64,000 nucleotides of DNA, from the NCBI GenBank assembly GCA_963281255.1, contig OY725494.1, positions 3,361,934 through 3,425,933 on the forward strand. The letters are read 5' to 3'. Origin of the DNA: Aphrocallistes beatrix (lineage: Eukaryota > Porifera > Hexactinellida > Sceptrulophora > Aphrocallistidae). Position numbers and translations under genes: made by a program. This document shows, one piece after another, positions 1 to 10,798 of the stretch (position 1 is the first letter of the stretch; every line of letters begins with the position of its first letter). Under the pieces are notes generated by a model, which was not told where the DNA came from, ran no database searches, and was given only the letters and a program-made list of their open reading frames with translations.

Positions 1-453
1 TAGTGGAGTGGTGCCTCTCATCTCTTGTGGCAATCGGTCATGACGGATATCCTCCTGCATCACAAGGAACGCAGATATATACTGAGACGCTATGGCCAGC
101 ATGCCTTCTATCGAAACAGAGTTCAGTTTATCTTTTACAAATACGACAGGATTTGAATATATTAGTGAATTCCGGTTACTTAGGAATCTGTCATATACGA
201 ACGTGTGTGCAGCCCAATTAATCTTCTCTTTCGCTAACTGGATCAACTTATTTTGCAAATATGGACCATCCTTTTTGGCGAATTCCTTTATATACAAGAG
301 AGTTTGAGAGTGTTCATCCCCAGTTAAGATGGGTCGTATTGTGGCTTGGAATTTGTTTAACGAGTTGTCTAAGTTCGGTACTGGCAGCTCCGGGAGTGAA
401 GCAGCAGTAGAGTAGTAGGACAGCCGTGTGAATAGTTTGCTAAATGGAACCAT
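1..453 (-). CDS. CRAT: Carnitine O-acetyltransferase, N-terminal part (runs off the left edge)
   Basis: Carnitine acyltransferases move acetyl groups between CoA and carnitine in mitochondria and peroxisomes. The minus strand reads without a stop for 151 codons from the ATG at 453-451 to the window edge. The start gives a basic, Ser/Tyr-rich leader (MVPFSKLFTRLSYYST) suited to mitochondrial import. It is followed by LPELPVPNLDNSLNKF, matching the family's opening LPxLPVPxLxxSLxxY. A Trp-containing helix and a YSNPVVF motif then correspond to the conserved 'R-x-P-x-V-x-Y-S-S-P' region of CRAT. The catalytic His lies further on, outside the window. The family is clear; choosing CRAT over the peroxisomal octanoyltransferase rests on the N-terminal match. 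No intron is visible in this stretch. Confidence 0.85.
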   Translation of the reverse strand, partial: MVPFSKLFTRLSYYSTAASLPELPVPNLDNSLNKFQATIRPILTGDEHSQTLLYIKEFAKKDGPYLQNKLIQLAKEKINWAAHTFVYDRFLSNRNSLIYSNPVVFVKDKLNSVSIEGMLAIASQYISAFLVMQEDIRHDRLPQEMRGTTPL

Positions 454-1030
454 ACACTGTACTAGCACAACAATATTTAGAGCTATTCCGATACAATTTT
501 ATAGAGCCTTACTATACTATAATGGATATTTTGCTCCACATATGTTCAAGCCACAGCAATGATGCATTCTGTTCATTACAAATCCCATTACGTATTGCCT
601 TTGATTGTTATTATGTGCACTTGTATTTACATTTATGTCCACGATGGCGCTTGTTGACCTCTAATAAATAACAAACGCGGCAACAAGCATACATAATTAC
701 AGTTATTTAATCGCGTTTGAAATGCGACTTTTAGTATTGCATTGGCACTCGGAGGGCGACTCGCCGCATCGCAAGCAAGAGAAGCGCGCTTGTAATTTTA
801 AAATAATTCACACTTGGAAAGTAGAGCTGTAACGGATTTCAACTCTTGTTTTAAATCATTTTATGAATGACCTTGATGGCGATTTATGTAACTAAAAATA
901 GAAATAAGACTTATTATTATTAGAAATAAGTAATTCATGTTTATTAGCCAAATTTATAAATTAACATCTTAGCACAAATAATACGGCAAAAAGTAATATT
1001 TATATTTTCAAATAAGCCACGTATTTCTTT
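454..1030. other. Intergenic: CRAT upstream region and RING-gene 3' end
   Basis: No convincing coding exon. The region holds the upstream side of the CRAT start and the 3' flank of the RING gene. An AATAAA signal on the minus strand lies at 940-945, about 90 bp past that gene's stop. A short open frame at 444-671 has no recognisable features. Confidence 0.5.
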
Positions 1031-2170
1031 TCAAGGCACACTCTGATAATTCCGAATGTCATCGTGAGGCCGAACTAGTGAGCCTAGCCTAGGTCTGGTA
1101 GGCTGTCTTAGAATCCCAATGTCTGTACTAATTCTCTGAATTTCACTTCCTTCCTCTACTGCGGCTAAGGACGGAGGAATAAGCGGAGTTTGTTCGCTCG
1201 AAATCGATCCTCTGAGTTGGACTACCGGGATAGAAATGTCTTGCTTACACAGTGGGCAATAGTAGTTATCCAGGGAGAACCATTTATCTATACACTTAAC
1301 GTGATATATGTGAGAACAGGGGAGCTGCTTCACGGTGACATTCGTGTAGAAGTCTTCGAGACAGATAGGACATTTGTCATAAAGCTCTGTGATAGTGTTA
1401 TAACGTCGTGTGGGCATCCGCCTCACACGTGGATTTCTGAGAAATCTCTGAACACGTTTGAAGAAGTTGAACAACAATTTGATCACGATGTAGCATATTA
1501 TTGTCAAGATGGAGACGGCGAGGACGATGCCGAAGCTAAGAAGGAGTGCCTGCCAGTTGAAGTCAGACGGTAGCAGCACTACCTCTGACAACTCCGGATT
1601 CCAAGCATACGTCTTGTTCTCATCTTCGTAGGCGTAGTTCATCAGCATCTCGATAGCTGCATAGTTGATCTGCACAGTGGGGATGGAGATCTTGGAGCGG
1701 ATTTCTTTAATGTGCTTCTCCTGCGGAGACAGGTAGTTGATGGAGTAGTAATCTTGAGGTAGGATCACGGCCGAGTAGCCTGCAACCTGGAGGTTGAAGA
1801 TGAGCAGGATAAGGTCGCATTGATTCGTGTCTATCAGTGCAACCCGCTTCAGGCGGGTGATGTTACTTGGCTGTAGGATCTGTGTACACGCGCCTCTGGG
1901 GTAGGGTAGGTACATTGTACCCCTGATACCTCCCCTAGGCAGGGGGGACCCGATATTCGTGAGCTCAACACTGTTGATACTGGCTGATAAGTGATTGAGA
2001 TGAGTCGAGTTGTCATAGAGCCAGAGGAACACCTTCGCTTCGCCGTTCTGCTGCGTGAGTGTAAGTGACAAGGTCAGTGTAAGGAAGAGAGTTTGGGTTG
2101 AGTAGGAGTGCATGTTGTAGTAAAAATAATATTTGTTTCTTGCTAATTGAAATGATTTGCAAGTAGTCAT
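1031..2170 (-). CDS. PA-TM-RING E3 ubiquitin ligase (RNF13/RNF167-like)
   Basis: This single-exon gene encodes 379 residues with the order signal peptide, protease-associated (PA) lumenal domain, one membrane span and RING-H2. The RING near residues 265-308 has the full C3H2C3 set: CPICLEDF, then C-x-H-x2-H (PCSHIYHVKC) and CPLC. The span near residues 207-232 is strongly hydrophobic (ALLLSFGIVLAVSILTIICY). PA-TM-RING proteins are endosomal or lysosomal membrane ligases that use the cytosolic RING to recruit E2 enzymes. The first ATG (2170) puts 19 polar residues before the hydrophobic leader. The second in-frame ATG (2113-2111, MHSYSTQTLF) gives a canonical signal peptide and may be the real start. 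The Ser/Arg-rich tail resembles RNF13/167. The exact orthologue cannot be fixed. Confidence 0.85.
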   Translation of the reverse strand: MTTCKSFQLARNKYYFYYNMHSYSTQTLFLTLTLSLTLTQQNGEAKVFLWLYDNSTHLNHLSASINSVELTNIGSPLPRGGIRGTMYLPYPRGACTQILQPSNITRLKRVALIDTNQCDLILLIFNLQVAGYSAVILPQDYYSINYLSPQEKHIKEIRSKISIPTVQINYAAIEMLMNYAYEDENKTYAWNPELSEVVLLPSDFNWQALLLSFGIVLAVSILTIICYIVIKLLFNFFKRVQRFLRNPRVRRMPTRRYNTITELYDKCPICLEDFYTNVTVKQLPCSHIYHVKCIDKWFSLDNYYCPLCKQDISIPVVQLRGSISSEQTPLIPPSLAAVEEGSEIQRISTDIGILRQPTRPRLGSLVRPHDDIRNYQSVP

Positions 2171-3108
2171 TGTTTCCTCTTTAAATATGTTTCATTTCCT
2201 GCGACATTGTTCAGATATGCGAATCGAAAATAACATTAATTGGGAAATGTATGAACTAAGCCTACCAGAGTTGGCTCGCTTTGATTCTCAAGCCATAAAC
2301 CACTTACGCAGATACCAAGTTCACTCGTAGTTATTCCACACTGATACGGTGGAGTGAAGCTAAATTGCTAATCGTACTAGGCAGGGTTTCCCTAGCCTGC
2401 TTTGCGCGGATTGGCCCGATAACTTTCGGATGGAATTGCATCGTAAACAATTGCGTATCTGCCAGTCGATATACTTTCAAACGAAGTGTATTCCCATTTC
2501 GTATCGATCCTGTTCCAGAATGTAACCTTTCTTACAGTGGCATATCAACCAATATCCCTTAAAATTATGAGAAACATTACAAGAATATTTAATGGTTTAA
2601 ACACGCCGTTGAATTCGTAACTTCGATGTAGTAAAAAAATAATCATAAGTTTTTACCGTTATTAATTAGTTCTTACATATCTGAGAACAAGTTAAGCTTC
2701 AGCACAAGATTTTGTAACAATTCAATCTTCTAAAGAATACCTATATCTCCATCGCAGTATTGCAGCCATTGTGCAATAGCCACTGAAATACGGTGGAGTT
2801 TAGGGAAATTACAAGATATGGACTATCGTTTATTATGCTAAAAGGGAGAATTCGAACTAACACAATGAAGGTTCAGTGGAGGGCCAGGTAGCGAGCAGGT
2901 GGTTTGTCTAATAGATAAAGAGCCAGTGAGTAATTAGAAGAATCAAGGCATTTAAGTATTTTACTATGCCGCATATCCTGAGCGACATAACTACCGCATT
3001 TCCCTGAATATTACGGCTGCTGGTTTATTTCTGAGGTGAAAATGTAACCCGCGTTATAATGTACATAATTTCGAGACGATTTAGAGTAACAATCCTAAAC
3101 TACACAAT
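2171..3108. other. Intergenic, no gene seen
   Basis: This is AT-rich sequence between the RING gene start and the TMEM143 stop. I see no open frame with domain-like composition and no clear repeat. A minus-strand AATAAA (TTTATT near 3022) is a candidate TMEM143 polyadenylation signal. Confidence 0.4.
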
Positions 3109-5027
3109 TTATATCTCCAGTCCGGATCTGTCCAGCTCGCTCCACTCGTAGATAGCCTTGGGAAGGATGTTAAGCGACTCTTCTATCGAACTCACCATCA
3201 ACTGATCCTTCTCATCATGCCTGAATGGAGAGAGAAATGTTTACTACATGTATACTACGATAAATATTAGACAATTTAGTCTAAATCTAAACGAACCTTA
3301 AAAGTCCTAAATCAGACAAATCTTTGAGTGTATCATCCATATCGAAATCTATTTTCAATTTGAAGACAGAGAATACCCATTCTTCTATGGTTGTCTTGAG
3401 TTCTAGTTTGGAACTGATAAATTCATTTTCCTAAAAGATCGGATACAAACAATTCACACTCACTGGTGCGATTATAGTACTGTGGAGGATAGGCGGTGTG
3501 AGATGTCCCCATGATTCCCCTTCTATTAGGTACACACAGCAAGAAACAGTAAGCAAGCACGAGTTGCTTCAGTCTCTCGTCCACAGCTCTGTCAGCGATG
3601 TAGGCTAGCACGCCTCTGTTGTTAGCCAGGTTGTTGTAATAGAGAGTCCGCATCAACTCCACGAGATACGCGTTACGCTTGTTTGCGTAACCGAACCAAG
3701 TTCTGCTTAGTACGATGCTACAGATGATGAGTAGAGTCCAGGTCGCACCCAGGGGAGTGGATCCGATAACAAAGTACTATTAACAACATTCATAAATTGG
3801 AAGAATAAGTCATGATTCATTGAATACTGAATTTAAAATACCTTCAGAAGTAGCGTGATGGCACCTAGAGAGATAGTCCCTATCTGTAGCTTCTTATCGA
3901 AATCTTTCATCCTCACTTTGCCATTGGGTAGAAGATTCTCTATCTGCATCAGATCGACGTCTTTGAAGAGTTTGAGGATTAACTTCCGCTCGTTTCCTTT
4001 ACGGATAGCTAGCACCACTCTAGAAGCTGTCACTTCCTGGTTCTCTCCACTGGACCCCTTCGCACCTATCCACACAGACAGCTTGTGGCGTATCAGGTTT
4101 CCAACTGATCTGAAGACGATCGACTTAGAATAGAATTCATTGCGTATTCAATACAAAATTGTAACCAACTTGTCACTCAGAACTTCGTGTGCCCATCCTC
4201 GAACCCACACCCGACACGTGGTCAGTTCTTTCGTATTGACTTGCACCTTCACCCCTTTAGTATCGTGCGGACGTAGGAGCAGCTCCAGAGAATTCCTGGG
4301 GACCTCTCTGAAGTTACCCAGGCTCAGGATTTTAGACAGATCCTGAAGGAGGGTTGACTCATGTTCGAGTCGCTCTTGTTGCGAGAGGTCTCGAGTTGCA
4401 TATGTATCCTTGTCAGGATTCAGATAGTCGTACCTACACAATATAATTGGAATTTGAGAATTTTAATCTAAATACAGTCGACTCCGATCAATAGGGTCAC
4501 TGTTTAATAGGGTCACTTTTGGCAGGACCGGAATGGATCTCATACATAGAAGTTAATACAAAACATTTTCGGTTAATAGGGTTCTCCGCTTAATCGGGGC
4601 AAAAGTCCTCTGACCGATGTGACCCTATTAAGCAGAGTGGACTGTATATTGTATTTATCAATACGTATTGCTTTAAAAATGTAACCGACTTTTCTTTCAT
4701 CTTCTCGTGTATTCCGTGCATCTTCTGCATCAAACTTTGATGCATGCCACCAACCAACTGACTCAATTTCTTCTGTTCGTGGTGGGAGAGGAACTTCTCC
4801 TTGTTGAGTAGAGCAGTAATTACGTCGAGGCGAGTAATCGGGATGAAGTTGTCCACGCGTGTGATACGTCTCAGTGCGTCTTTGAGTACTTTCTCTGAAT
4901 TTTCATTCAGAACTCGAGTCGGACGGTGCGGGGTAGAAGGAGGTTGAAGGGTGCTGGCAGTGCTGAAACATCTCAAGATCGATTTTGCTCTAATCTCTTT
5001 CGTTCTAACTGCACTCTTTGAAAACAT
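3109..5027 (-). CDS. TMEM143: Transmembrane protein 143 (DUF3754 family), mitochondrial
   Basis: Six exons join in frame: 4690-5027, 4155-4433, 3842-4109, 3464-3776, 3297-3402, 3109-3220, giving 471 residues (human about 459). The phases of all five introns agree. Conserved blocks are YDYLNPDKDTYA (family YDPINPDxET), RVVLAIRKGN with LKLFKDVDLMQIENLLP (family RVVLAAR...LKSFKD...LEQLLP) and LYYNNLANNRGVLAYIADRA (family [20 protein letters not shown]). The N-terminus is basic and Ser-rich, as in a mitochondrial targeting peptide. Two hydrophobic stretches, at the end of exon 3 and in exon 4, flank the central region as in the family. The molecular function of TMEM143 is not established. Intron 1 holds a pogo-like MITE. 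The exon 1 donor (GTCGGT) is weak but gives the exact family spacing. Confidence 0.88.
4475..4644. mobile_element. pogo/Tigger-like MITE in TMEM143 intron 1
   Basis: This 170-bp non-coding element is flanked by TA dinucleotides (4473-4474, 4645-4646). Its inverted termini are CAGTCGACTCCGATCAATAG and, from the right end, CAGTCCACTCTGCTTAATAG, both continuing GGTCAC. A TA target and CAGT start are typical of pogo/Tigger non-autonomous elements. A 170-bp relative lies at 50050-50219. Confidence 0.75.
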
Positions 5028-5489
5028 TCTATTAGTAAATTCTTATTAATATTCTCTCTTGTGCCACGGCGTCTAGGTTCCAAGCCATGAGGCTAGGCTG
5101 GTGGTGGTGGAGGGGAGAAATTATATTAAACTGCTCATACAAATTTTATCATTAATTTTTATGTTCTTACTTTTGTAACTTACAAACATTTAAAGATTAT
5201 ACGTTATCTTAATCAGAGTTTCTCCCAAATTACAAAGATACCAAAAATCCAGCTATAACTTTTTGGACGTATGCATAAATATGATTTAATAAATTACATA
5301 TTTATTAACTATTTTAAGACTTATTAAATATTAAATATATGTATATTCAAATATTAAGATGGCACATCGGCACTTCCGCATTTAGCCAAGACAGCCTGCA
5401 AATAATTCAGTACACCCCAGCTAATTAGATATAGTCAGAGTGGTAAAAATATGATGACAAGGCATACATTATTATTATTATTATTATTA

Positions 5490-6445
5490 TTACAAGCGCG
5501 CTTCGCTTGCTTGCGCTGCGCGACTTGCAGACACTTCGTGTCCGCAGATTTGTTTACCCTATGTACCTATTGAAAACAAAAGTAACCAAATAATTTATCA
5601 TATAGACCTGAAAATATGATATTCGAAATCTACATCCCTAAAAACCCCATGTCAACCGTTGGAAGCTAGTCTCTAGCATATTTTTGAGATTTGTTTACTT
5701 TATGTATCTAATATAAACAAAAGTAAACAAATAATTTATCATATAGACCTGAAAATATGATATTCGAAATCTACACCCCTAAAAACCCCATGAACCCGTT
5801 GGAAGCTAGTCTCTAGCATATTTTTCAAAATTCGTCAAATGGTGTGAAAATATGTATATAAAGGTGTGAAAATACGCACATAATCTTTTTTATTGCTATA
5901 CATTATGATACATTTAAGAGATCAAACATAATTCGCGTTTTAGTTTGCGACATGTCGCGTTTTGTTTTGAGACAGGTCGCGTTTTGTTTGCGACATGTCG
6001 CGTTTTATTTTGCGACATGTCGCGTTTTGATTTGCGACATGTCGCGTTTTAATTTGCGACATGTCGCGTTTTACAAATCTCAAAAATATGCCAGAAACTT
6101 GCTTTCAACGGTTGACATGGGGTTTTCAGGGGTGTAGATTTCGAATATCGTATTTTCGAGTAAATGTGATAAATTATTTGTTTACTTTTGTTTACATTAG
6201 ATACATAAAGTAAACAAATCTCAAAAATATGCTAGAAACTTGCTTCCAACGAGTAACATGGGGTTTTCAGGGGTGTAGATTTCGAATATCGTATTTTCGA
6301 GTAAATGTGATAAATTATTTGTTTACTTTTGTTTACATTAGATATATAAAGTAAACAAATTACAAAAATGGGCTAGAGACTAGTTTCCAACGGTTGAAAT
6401 GGGGTTTTTAGTGCTGTAGGTTTCAAATATTATATTTTCGGATCC
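5490..6445. repeat. Large inverted-repeat element, dispersed repeat family B
   Basis: Two arms face each other. The left (about 5490-5845) holds two direct copies of a roughly 165-bp unit containing GATATTCGAAATCTACA and GTTGGAAGCTAGTCTCTAGC. The right (about 6075-6445) holds copies of the same unit in reverse. Between them lies a short tandem array (5943-6072). The left end begins with a GC-rich GCGCGCTTCGCTTG block. Related copies occur at 21362-21605, 57830-58055 and, in part, at 32557-32620 and 55195-55265. No protein is encoded. It looks like a fold-back non-autonomous element, but its class is unknown. Confidence 0.65.
5943..6072. repeat. Tandem array with palindromic core GCGACATGTCGC
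   Basis: Six units of about 21 bp (TTGCGACATGTCGCGTTTT) lie in the centre of the inverted-repeat element. Five contain the perfect 12-bp palindrome GCGACATGTCGC. The second reads GAGACAGGTCGC. A lone copy of the palindrome appears at about 32610 beside another family B fragment, so the motif belongs to the repeat family. Confidence 0.8.
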
Positions 6446-6504
6446 ATATGAGAAATTATTCGTTGACCTTTGTTTACAATAAAGGAAAAAAATCCCAAAA
6501 TATG

Positions 6505-7032
6505 TTAGATTGAGTAACTCCTGTTACTCATCCGATCGTTTTGGGTATTTAGGGCTTGCTCAACTGTAAATAATTTCTCATCAGAAAAGATTATATGATC
6601 CAGTCCATGACTTGCGAACCGGTCACGTAGAATTTTACTTCTTGCTAACCTCTTCTGCTTGATCGCTGCCGAAATAAAGTGGACTTTCCTTCTTTTATAA
6701 GGAAATAGGCCTAGATCTCTTTTTACAATTGTACGGACAGATTCCCTAGAGATTTTAATTTCTGACGCTATTTTCCGCATCGAACGTCGCGGATTTCGCC
6801 AAATCCGACTCCGCACAACCTTTCTGTTCCGTATGTTGGTTGCAGAGACGGGACGTCCACTTCTTGGTCTGTCTGTGGTGTTGCCAATGTCCCTATACCT
6901 TTTGATAGTGCGGTATATGAATTTACGTCGCGTTTTGGGGAAATCCATAAATTTCAATATTTCGCTCGGACTTTTCCCTTGAAGGTAAAATTTAATAATA
7001 GCCGCCGTCTTCTTCCATGATTCAAAAAATTT
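6505..7032 (-). pseudogene. Tc1/mariner transposase fragment
   Basis: An open frame of about 175 codons matches the N-terminal half of a Tc1/mariner transposase. It has a helix-turn-helix region (FIYRTIKRYRDIGNTTDRP), the GRPVSA GRPR-like linker, a second HTH (SMRKIASEIKISRESVR) and the first catalytic Asp in HIIFSDEKLFTVE. The frame opens from a stop at 7033-7035 with no ATG before residue M of MKFMDF (6957), so the original start is lost. It ends shortly after the first Asp, so the second Asp and third acidic residue are missing. It cannot encode an active enzyme. Confidence 0.8.
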
Positions 7033-7390
7033 TTAATTGGTTCCGATTGTTTGAAATAACTTAGAAATATGATTACAATAAACATATTACTGGACTTGGT
7101 TGGTTACTACACTACATCAAACTATGGGACATAACTTATTTGTCACCTGTAGGCTGTCATTATTATTATTTCCCTCGGACGGCTTGGGGTATTTCCTATT
7201 TATAGTAAATACCCCAAATTTTTATGGCTTCCCCATTGAAAATGGCTTAAACCGGAAATGACGCAACACATTCCTGTGGCAAGCGAGGGATAATTATATA
7301 ATATCTATTATTAATACTACAAAGCAATTACTTATATAGATGTCTCAATTATATTATAGTGAAGAGGTATGAAAATTTCGCTTAGATCTT

Positions 7391-7530
7391 AGAACTTAAT
7401 CGTAATCATATAATTTGGCATCTGCTTGCCAATTTTCATATCCCTACGACTTGCCAATTCTTCAATCAATTTGAACAAACACACACACACAAAATCCTAG
7501 CGTTTTAATATACGTATAAGATTATTATTA
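7391..7530. repeat. Dispersed repeat family A (AAAATCCTAGCGTTTTAATA)
   Basis: The stretch CTTAATCGTA ... CCAATTTTC ... CAATCAATTTG(AC)n followed by AAAATCCTAGCGTTTTAATA recurs at 32640-32770 and, shortened, near 56075-56115. A simple AC-rich tract sits in the middle. The rest of 7033-7884 is AT-rich with no gene seen. It includes a short hairpin GGGGTATTTCC...AAATACCCC near 7180-7220. Confidence 0.6.
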
Positions 7531-7884
7531 TTATTATTAATTATTTAGATATCTTCACCCAAAATTGCACAAAAAATTACATTGGTATGATTTCGCTGAT
7601 GACAGTAATATATAAAGCAGTGATAAGGTGAATTTGTTACAGATTCAGGTGTAAATATTTCTCACAAAAACTCAATGATGTAATTTGAATACAATGGTAC
7701 TGCAAAAAATTAAAAGTTTTGTTTTTGTGCTCTCTATTGATGCTCCGATAGTTTACTTGGAATCAGCATTTATAAACATTGATTATAAATCTGAGCTAAC
7801 ACCAGAGCATAAGCCTGTCAACACACAGACTCTCAAAGAATTATAATTCTATAAATCTACAACAAAGAATTAGTATTTGAGTAT

Positions 7885-10241
7885 TTAGTCATCGATAACT
7901 ATCACTTCTTTCTCTTTTTTCTTTTGAATAGATGCGAAGTGTTTTTCCATTCTTTCCTTTATCCTTTCAAAATCAAAACTACCTCGGTTGAATCCATGAG
8001 GGTCCTATCAAAGTACAAATTTAGTTCGATCAAATATTAATATTAAGGAAGAGAATATTTTCAACTTAATTCTCTCAAAGCTATATGGATAACTTCCTAT
8101 ATGGCAACTTAAATAATGTGTGCAACTCACTCGAAAATGTTTCCCTTGAAATTTCATCATTTCAAGTATCTTCACCATGTAATACTCATAGAATTCAATG
8201 AAGGAATCATTTACGGCTTCACTACAAAGGATATAGGTAGTATTATGAGTTGAGATATAATTATTCTGAATTAGTCAATTGATTAGTGGTGCTCTTACAT
8301 CATAGAAGAACACAAGGGGTGCTTCCCTTCCACAACGTCGCACACGCCAACTCTCAGCGTCTCGTGGTATATCACCATGTTGTAATTCTGAACATCGTCC
8401 TTGTTTCGTTCCTTGATCATAATCATTTTAAAATCACAAGTACTGCTACGTGTTGATTAATTAATACGTATTTATTTCGATATCTTACATATTCATATCC
8501 AGGTTCGTTGTGGTAAGGTTTTTCACACATGAGCGATTGAATGGAGAGTACAACTGAGGTTATATTCTGCGCAGGAGTCCAACTTGGTCCGCTCCATGTT
8601 CTATAAATAGAAAATATGAAGATACAGGGTGTTCTCTAATTGTCCACCCATGGAGAGAGACCCCTGTTGGACTATGAGAGAACAATGGAAAATAAGATAG
8701 GCTTGTTTATCTATTTTCTCCCTTATTGTCCATTAATTGAGGGGTCAAGATAGAATCTGTTACAAAAAACGCACAATTAGAGACCTGACAATTAGAGATA
8801 ACTTACTGTAAATTATTGAATTTAAGTATATGGTTAAAGCCCTACCTAGTATGTAGTATGTACTGCACATGTACGTATAATTAAATATAAGATATATTAG
8901 AACAGGAGTCAGCACTTCCTGGCCGATGTCCTATTCTGAGTGAAATGAATCAATTCAGGCCGTGGTTCTCTTAAACTTTTATCGTTTAGTCTTTAGACTT
9001 GCTTGGACGTAGTATGGGCGTAGTACATTGCCTATGTCCTAAGACGTATTGGAGCTGCACTACACATGCCTTGGAAGCCCCATACTACATTATAATACTA
9101 TAACTAGCAGGCACTTACAGAAGTATATTGATAATGCACATTTCCCTTTAAGATCTAATAGAATGACATTCTTCAGATTAATTGTCGCAGTCTTTCTATT
9201 CGGACTAATCAGCGTCAGCCTATGCTCTCATAAGAGCGAACTGGAGGGGAACAGAGAGGGCAAGAGTGCTGATGAGAGGTGCAGGACAGAAAATGGAGTT
9301 TGTGATATGGGCCAGGTTATCTGTCCAGACAAACAGTCTGAGTGTGCAGAGAATAGCACCTGTTGTTCAGTGGGGGATAATAAATGGGACTGTTGCCCTC
9401 TGCCAGATGCTGTCTGCTGCTCTGACCACAAACACTGCTGTCCGATTGAATACACCTGTAACTCGCACACGGGTACTTGTACTAAAGGTCTATAGCAGAT
9501 ATTCTATTTTTAATTGTTAAATAGTATTGATTTTAATGCACGTAGTTAGTTAGCTTAGGGTTTTAGTGATATTATGTTATTAAAGAGGTAGTGATGTAAC
9601 TAGTAGCTTTATTCTAACTCACCCGAGTATAGACAGACACACTTTCCCGTTAGCGTAGAGATTGGGGTTGAATCTTACTGCTCCACCGCCGGTGGTAAGG
9701 AATTTGACTCGAGGAGGTTGTATGGGGTAGTTGAAGGGCATGCGCATGAAGAAGTGGAAGAATCCCTTCTCGTAAGGAGTCCCCTCAGGACCAGTCACGA
9801 GCACATTCATCTAACTACCGGAGAGATACAGACTTCAAAGAGACCGGATTAGGAGAATCCACGAGGCGTGCAATTCATTTAGATTTTATTTAATAGACAC
9901 GTGATTAGATAATTCAAAGGATATTAAATCCCCTTTTTACAAATATGGACATGAGTATAATTATAATTAAAAACAAAAGAGTGACCTTTGTGATGTCATC
10001 TTGATCTGGGATGACTAGAATTCCGGGAAGAGGATCTCTCAGCAGACAGCTCAAGTCTCTATAAATATTTAATAAATACTGAATAAATATTGATATACGT
10101 AATTATAAGATTTCGCATTTCGAGAAAAGCAATATTTAATGACAACCTTTTGATGCGAGTAATGCAGACACTCGTCGGTTTCAGCGAGGGGGAGTGCTTA
10201 TCTGGATCCCAATCTTCTCTTAATTTTGTCACCGAAGCCAT
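7885..10241 (-). CDS. UBE2Z: Ubiquitin-conjugating enzyme E2 Z (USE1)
   Basis: Seven exons join in frame: 10147-10241, 9986-10058, 9623-9810, 8489-8600, 8299-8411, 8131-8221, 7885-8004, giving 263 residues. UBE2Z accepts ubiquitin or FAT10 from UBA6. The E2 fold is clear: CITRIKRDL helix, [27 protein letters not shown], and the active-site block [17 protein letters not shown] with catalytic Cys near residue 114. The UBE2Z-specific C-terminal part is present: [27 protein letters not shown] and a FIEFYEYY helix. The long Ala/Pro-rich N-terminal extension of vertebrate UBE2Z is absent, so this resembles the short isoform. Intron 3 (8601-9622) contains a granulin gene on the plus strand and a MITE. 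Confidence 0.93.
8625..8808. mobile_element. TA-flanked MITE in UBE2Z intron 3
   Basis: This 184-bp element is flanked by TA (8623-8624, 8809-8810). Its imperfect inverted ends are CAGGGTGTTCTCTAATTGTC and, from the right, CAGTAAGTTATCTCTAATTG. It has no coding capacity. The ends and TA target fit a pogo/mariner-type non-autonomous element. Confidence 0.65.
9163..9495 (+). CDS. Secreted single-domain granulin, nested in UBE2Z intron
   Basis: This is a 110-residue secreted protein. The ATG at 9163 is chosen because it opens a textbook signal peptide ([20 protein letters not shown]). An in-frame extension upstream lacks such a leader. A complete granulin module follows: [27 protein letters not shown] and two single Cys, 12 in all in the canonical spacing. 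Two extra cysteines precede it (ERC...GVC). Granulins are disulfide-ladder growth-factor-like peptides. Most animal progranulins carry several modules; this has one, like the single-module granulins of some invertebrates. It is intronless and lies opposite in strand to UBE2Z, inside its third intron. An ATTAAA lies about 80 bp downstream of the stop. Confidence 0.92.
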   Translation: MTFFRLIVAVFLFGLISVSLCSHKSELEGNREGKSADERCRTENGVCDMGQVICPDKQSECAENSTCCSVGDNKWDCCPLPDAVCCSDHKHCCPIEYTCNSHTGTCTKGL

Positions 10242-10798
10242 TAATAATAAAGTAAAGCTTGGAAAGAATGGATATGTATGAGTCACGTGGCGTAGAGCAC
10301 GAATTCAAGTTGTAAGGAATAAATAAAAATTCCAATAGTCACGCTCACTCCCACAATTTAGCCGTAACAATATAAACCTGCACTCTATTATGTTATATAT
10401 TATCAACAAGCGTCAAATGCTGATCTGTACAATTTCGAGTGCCATGCCTAGAGATATAGTTGGAAATATTATGATTTTTAGACGTGAATAATTTTTGCAA
10501 TAGGCAATTAAATAGCAACAAAATTTTAAAATATCCTATGGAGATAATTCGAGGCGAGAACGAATCGACAAAAAAAAAAGGAATTTTTATTATAGATGAA
10601 TCTAGACATCTTAATCCATATGAGAGGACGGTATTCTGAAAAAGATAGAGAACAAGGTTAGCCTTTTAAATTGTAACTAAACACCAAATTTAGGAGTCAT
10701 ATATTTGCATCCAAACTGTTGATAACTCCTTTTATCTAATCAAAAACAAGAATGACGACTTAACAACATACAAAACTAAATTCATTAAAATATCAGGT
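10242..10798. other. Intergenic: UBE2Z upstream region
   Basis: AT-rich sequence between the UBE2Z start and the stop of the next minus-strand gene. It has a poly-A tract near 10570. No gene or clear repeat seen. Confidence 0.4.

Noticed and set aside
4434-4689. In-frame extension of TMEM143 exon 1 past 4690
   Set aside because: The extra residues come from the MITE and lack family similarity. Splicing at 4690 restores exact spacing to the conserved YDYLNPDK block.
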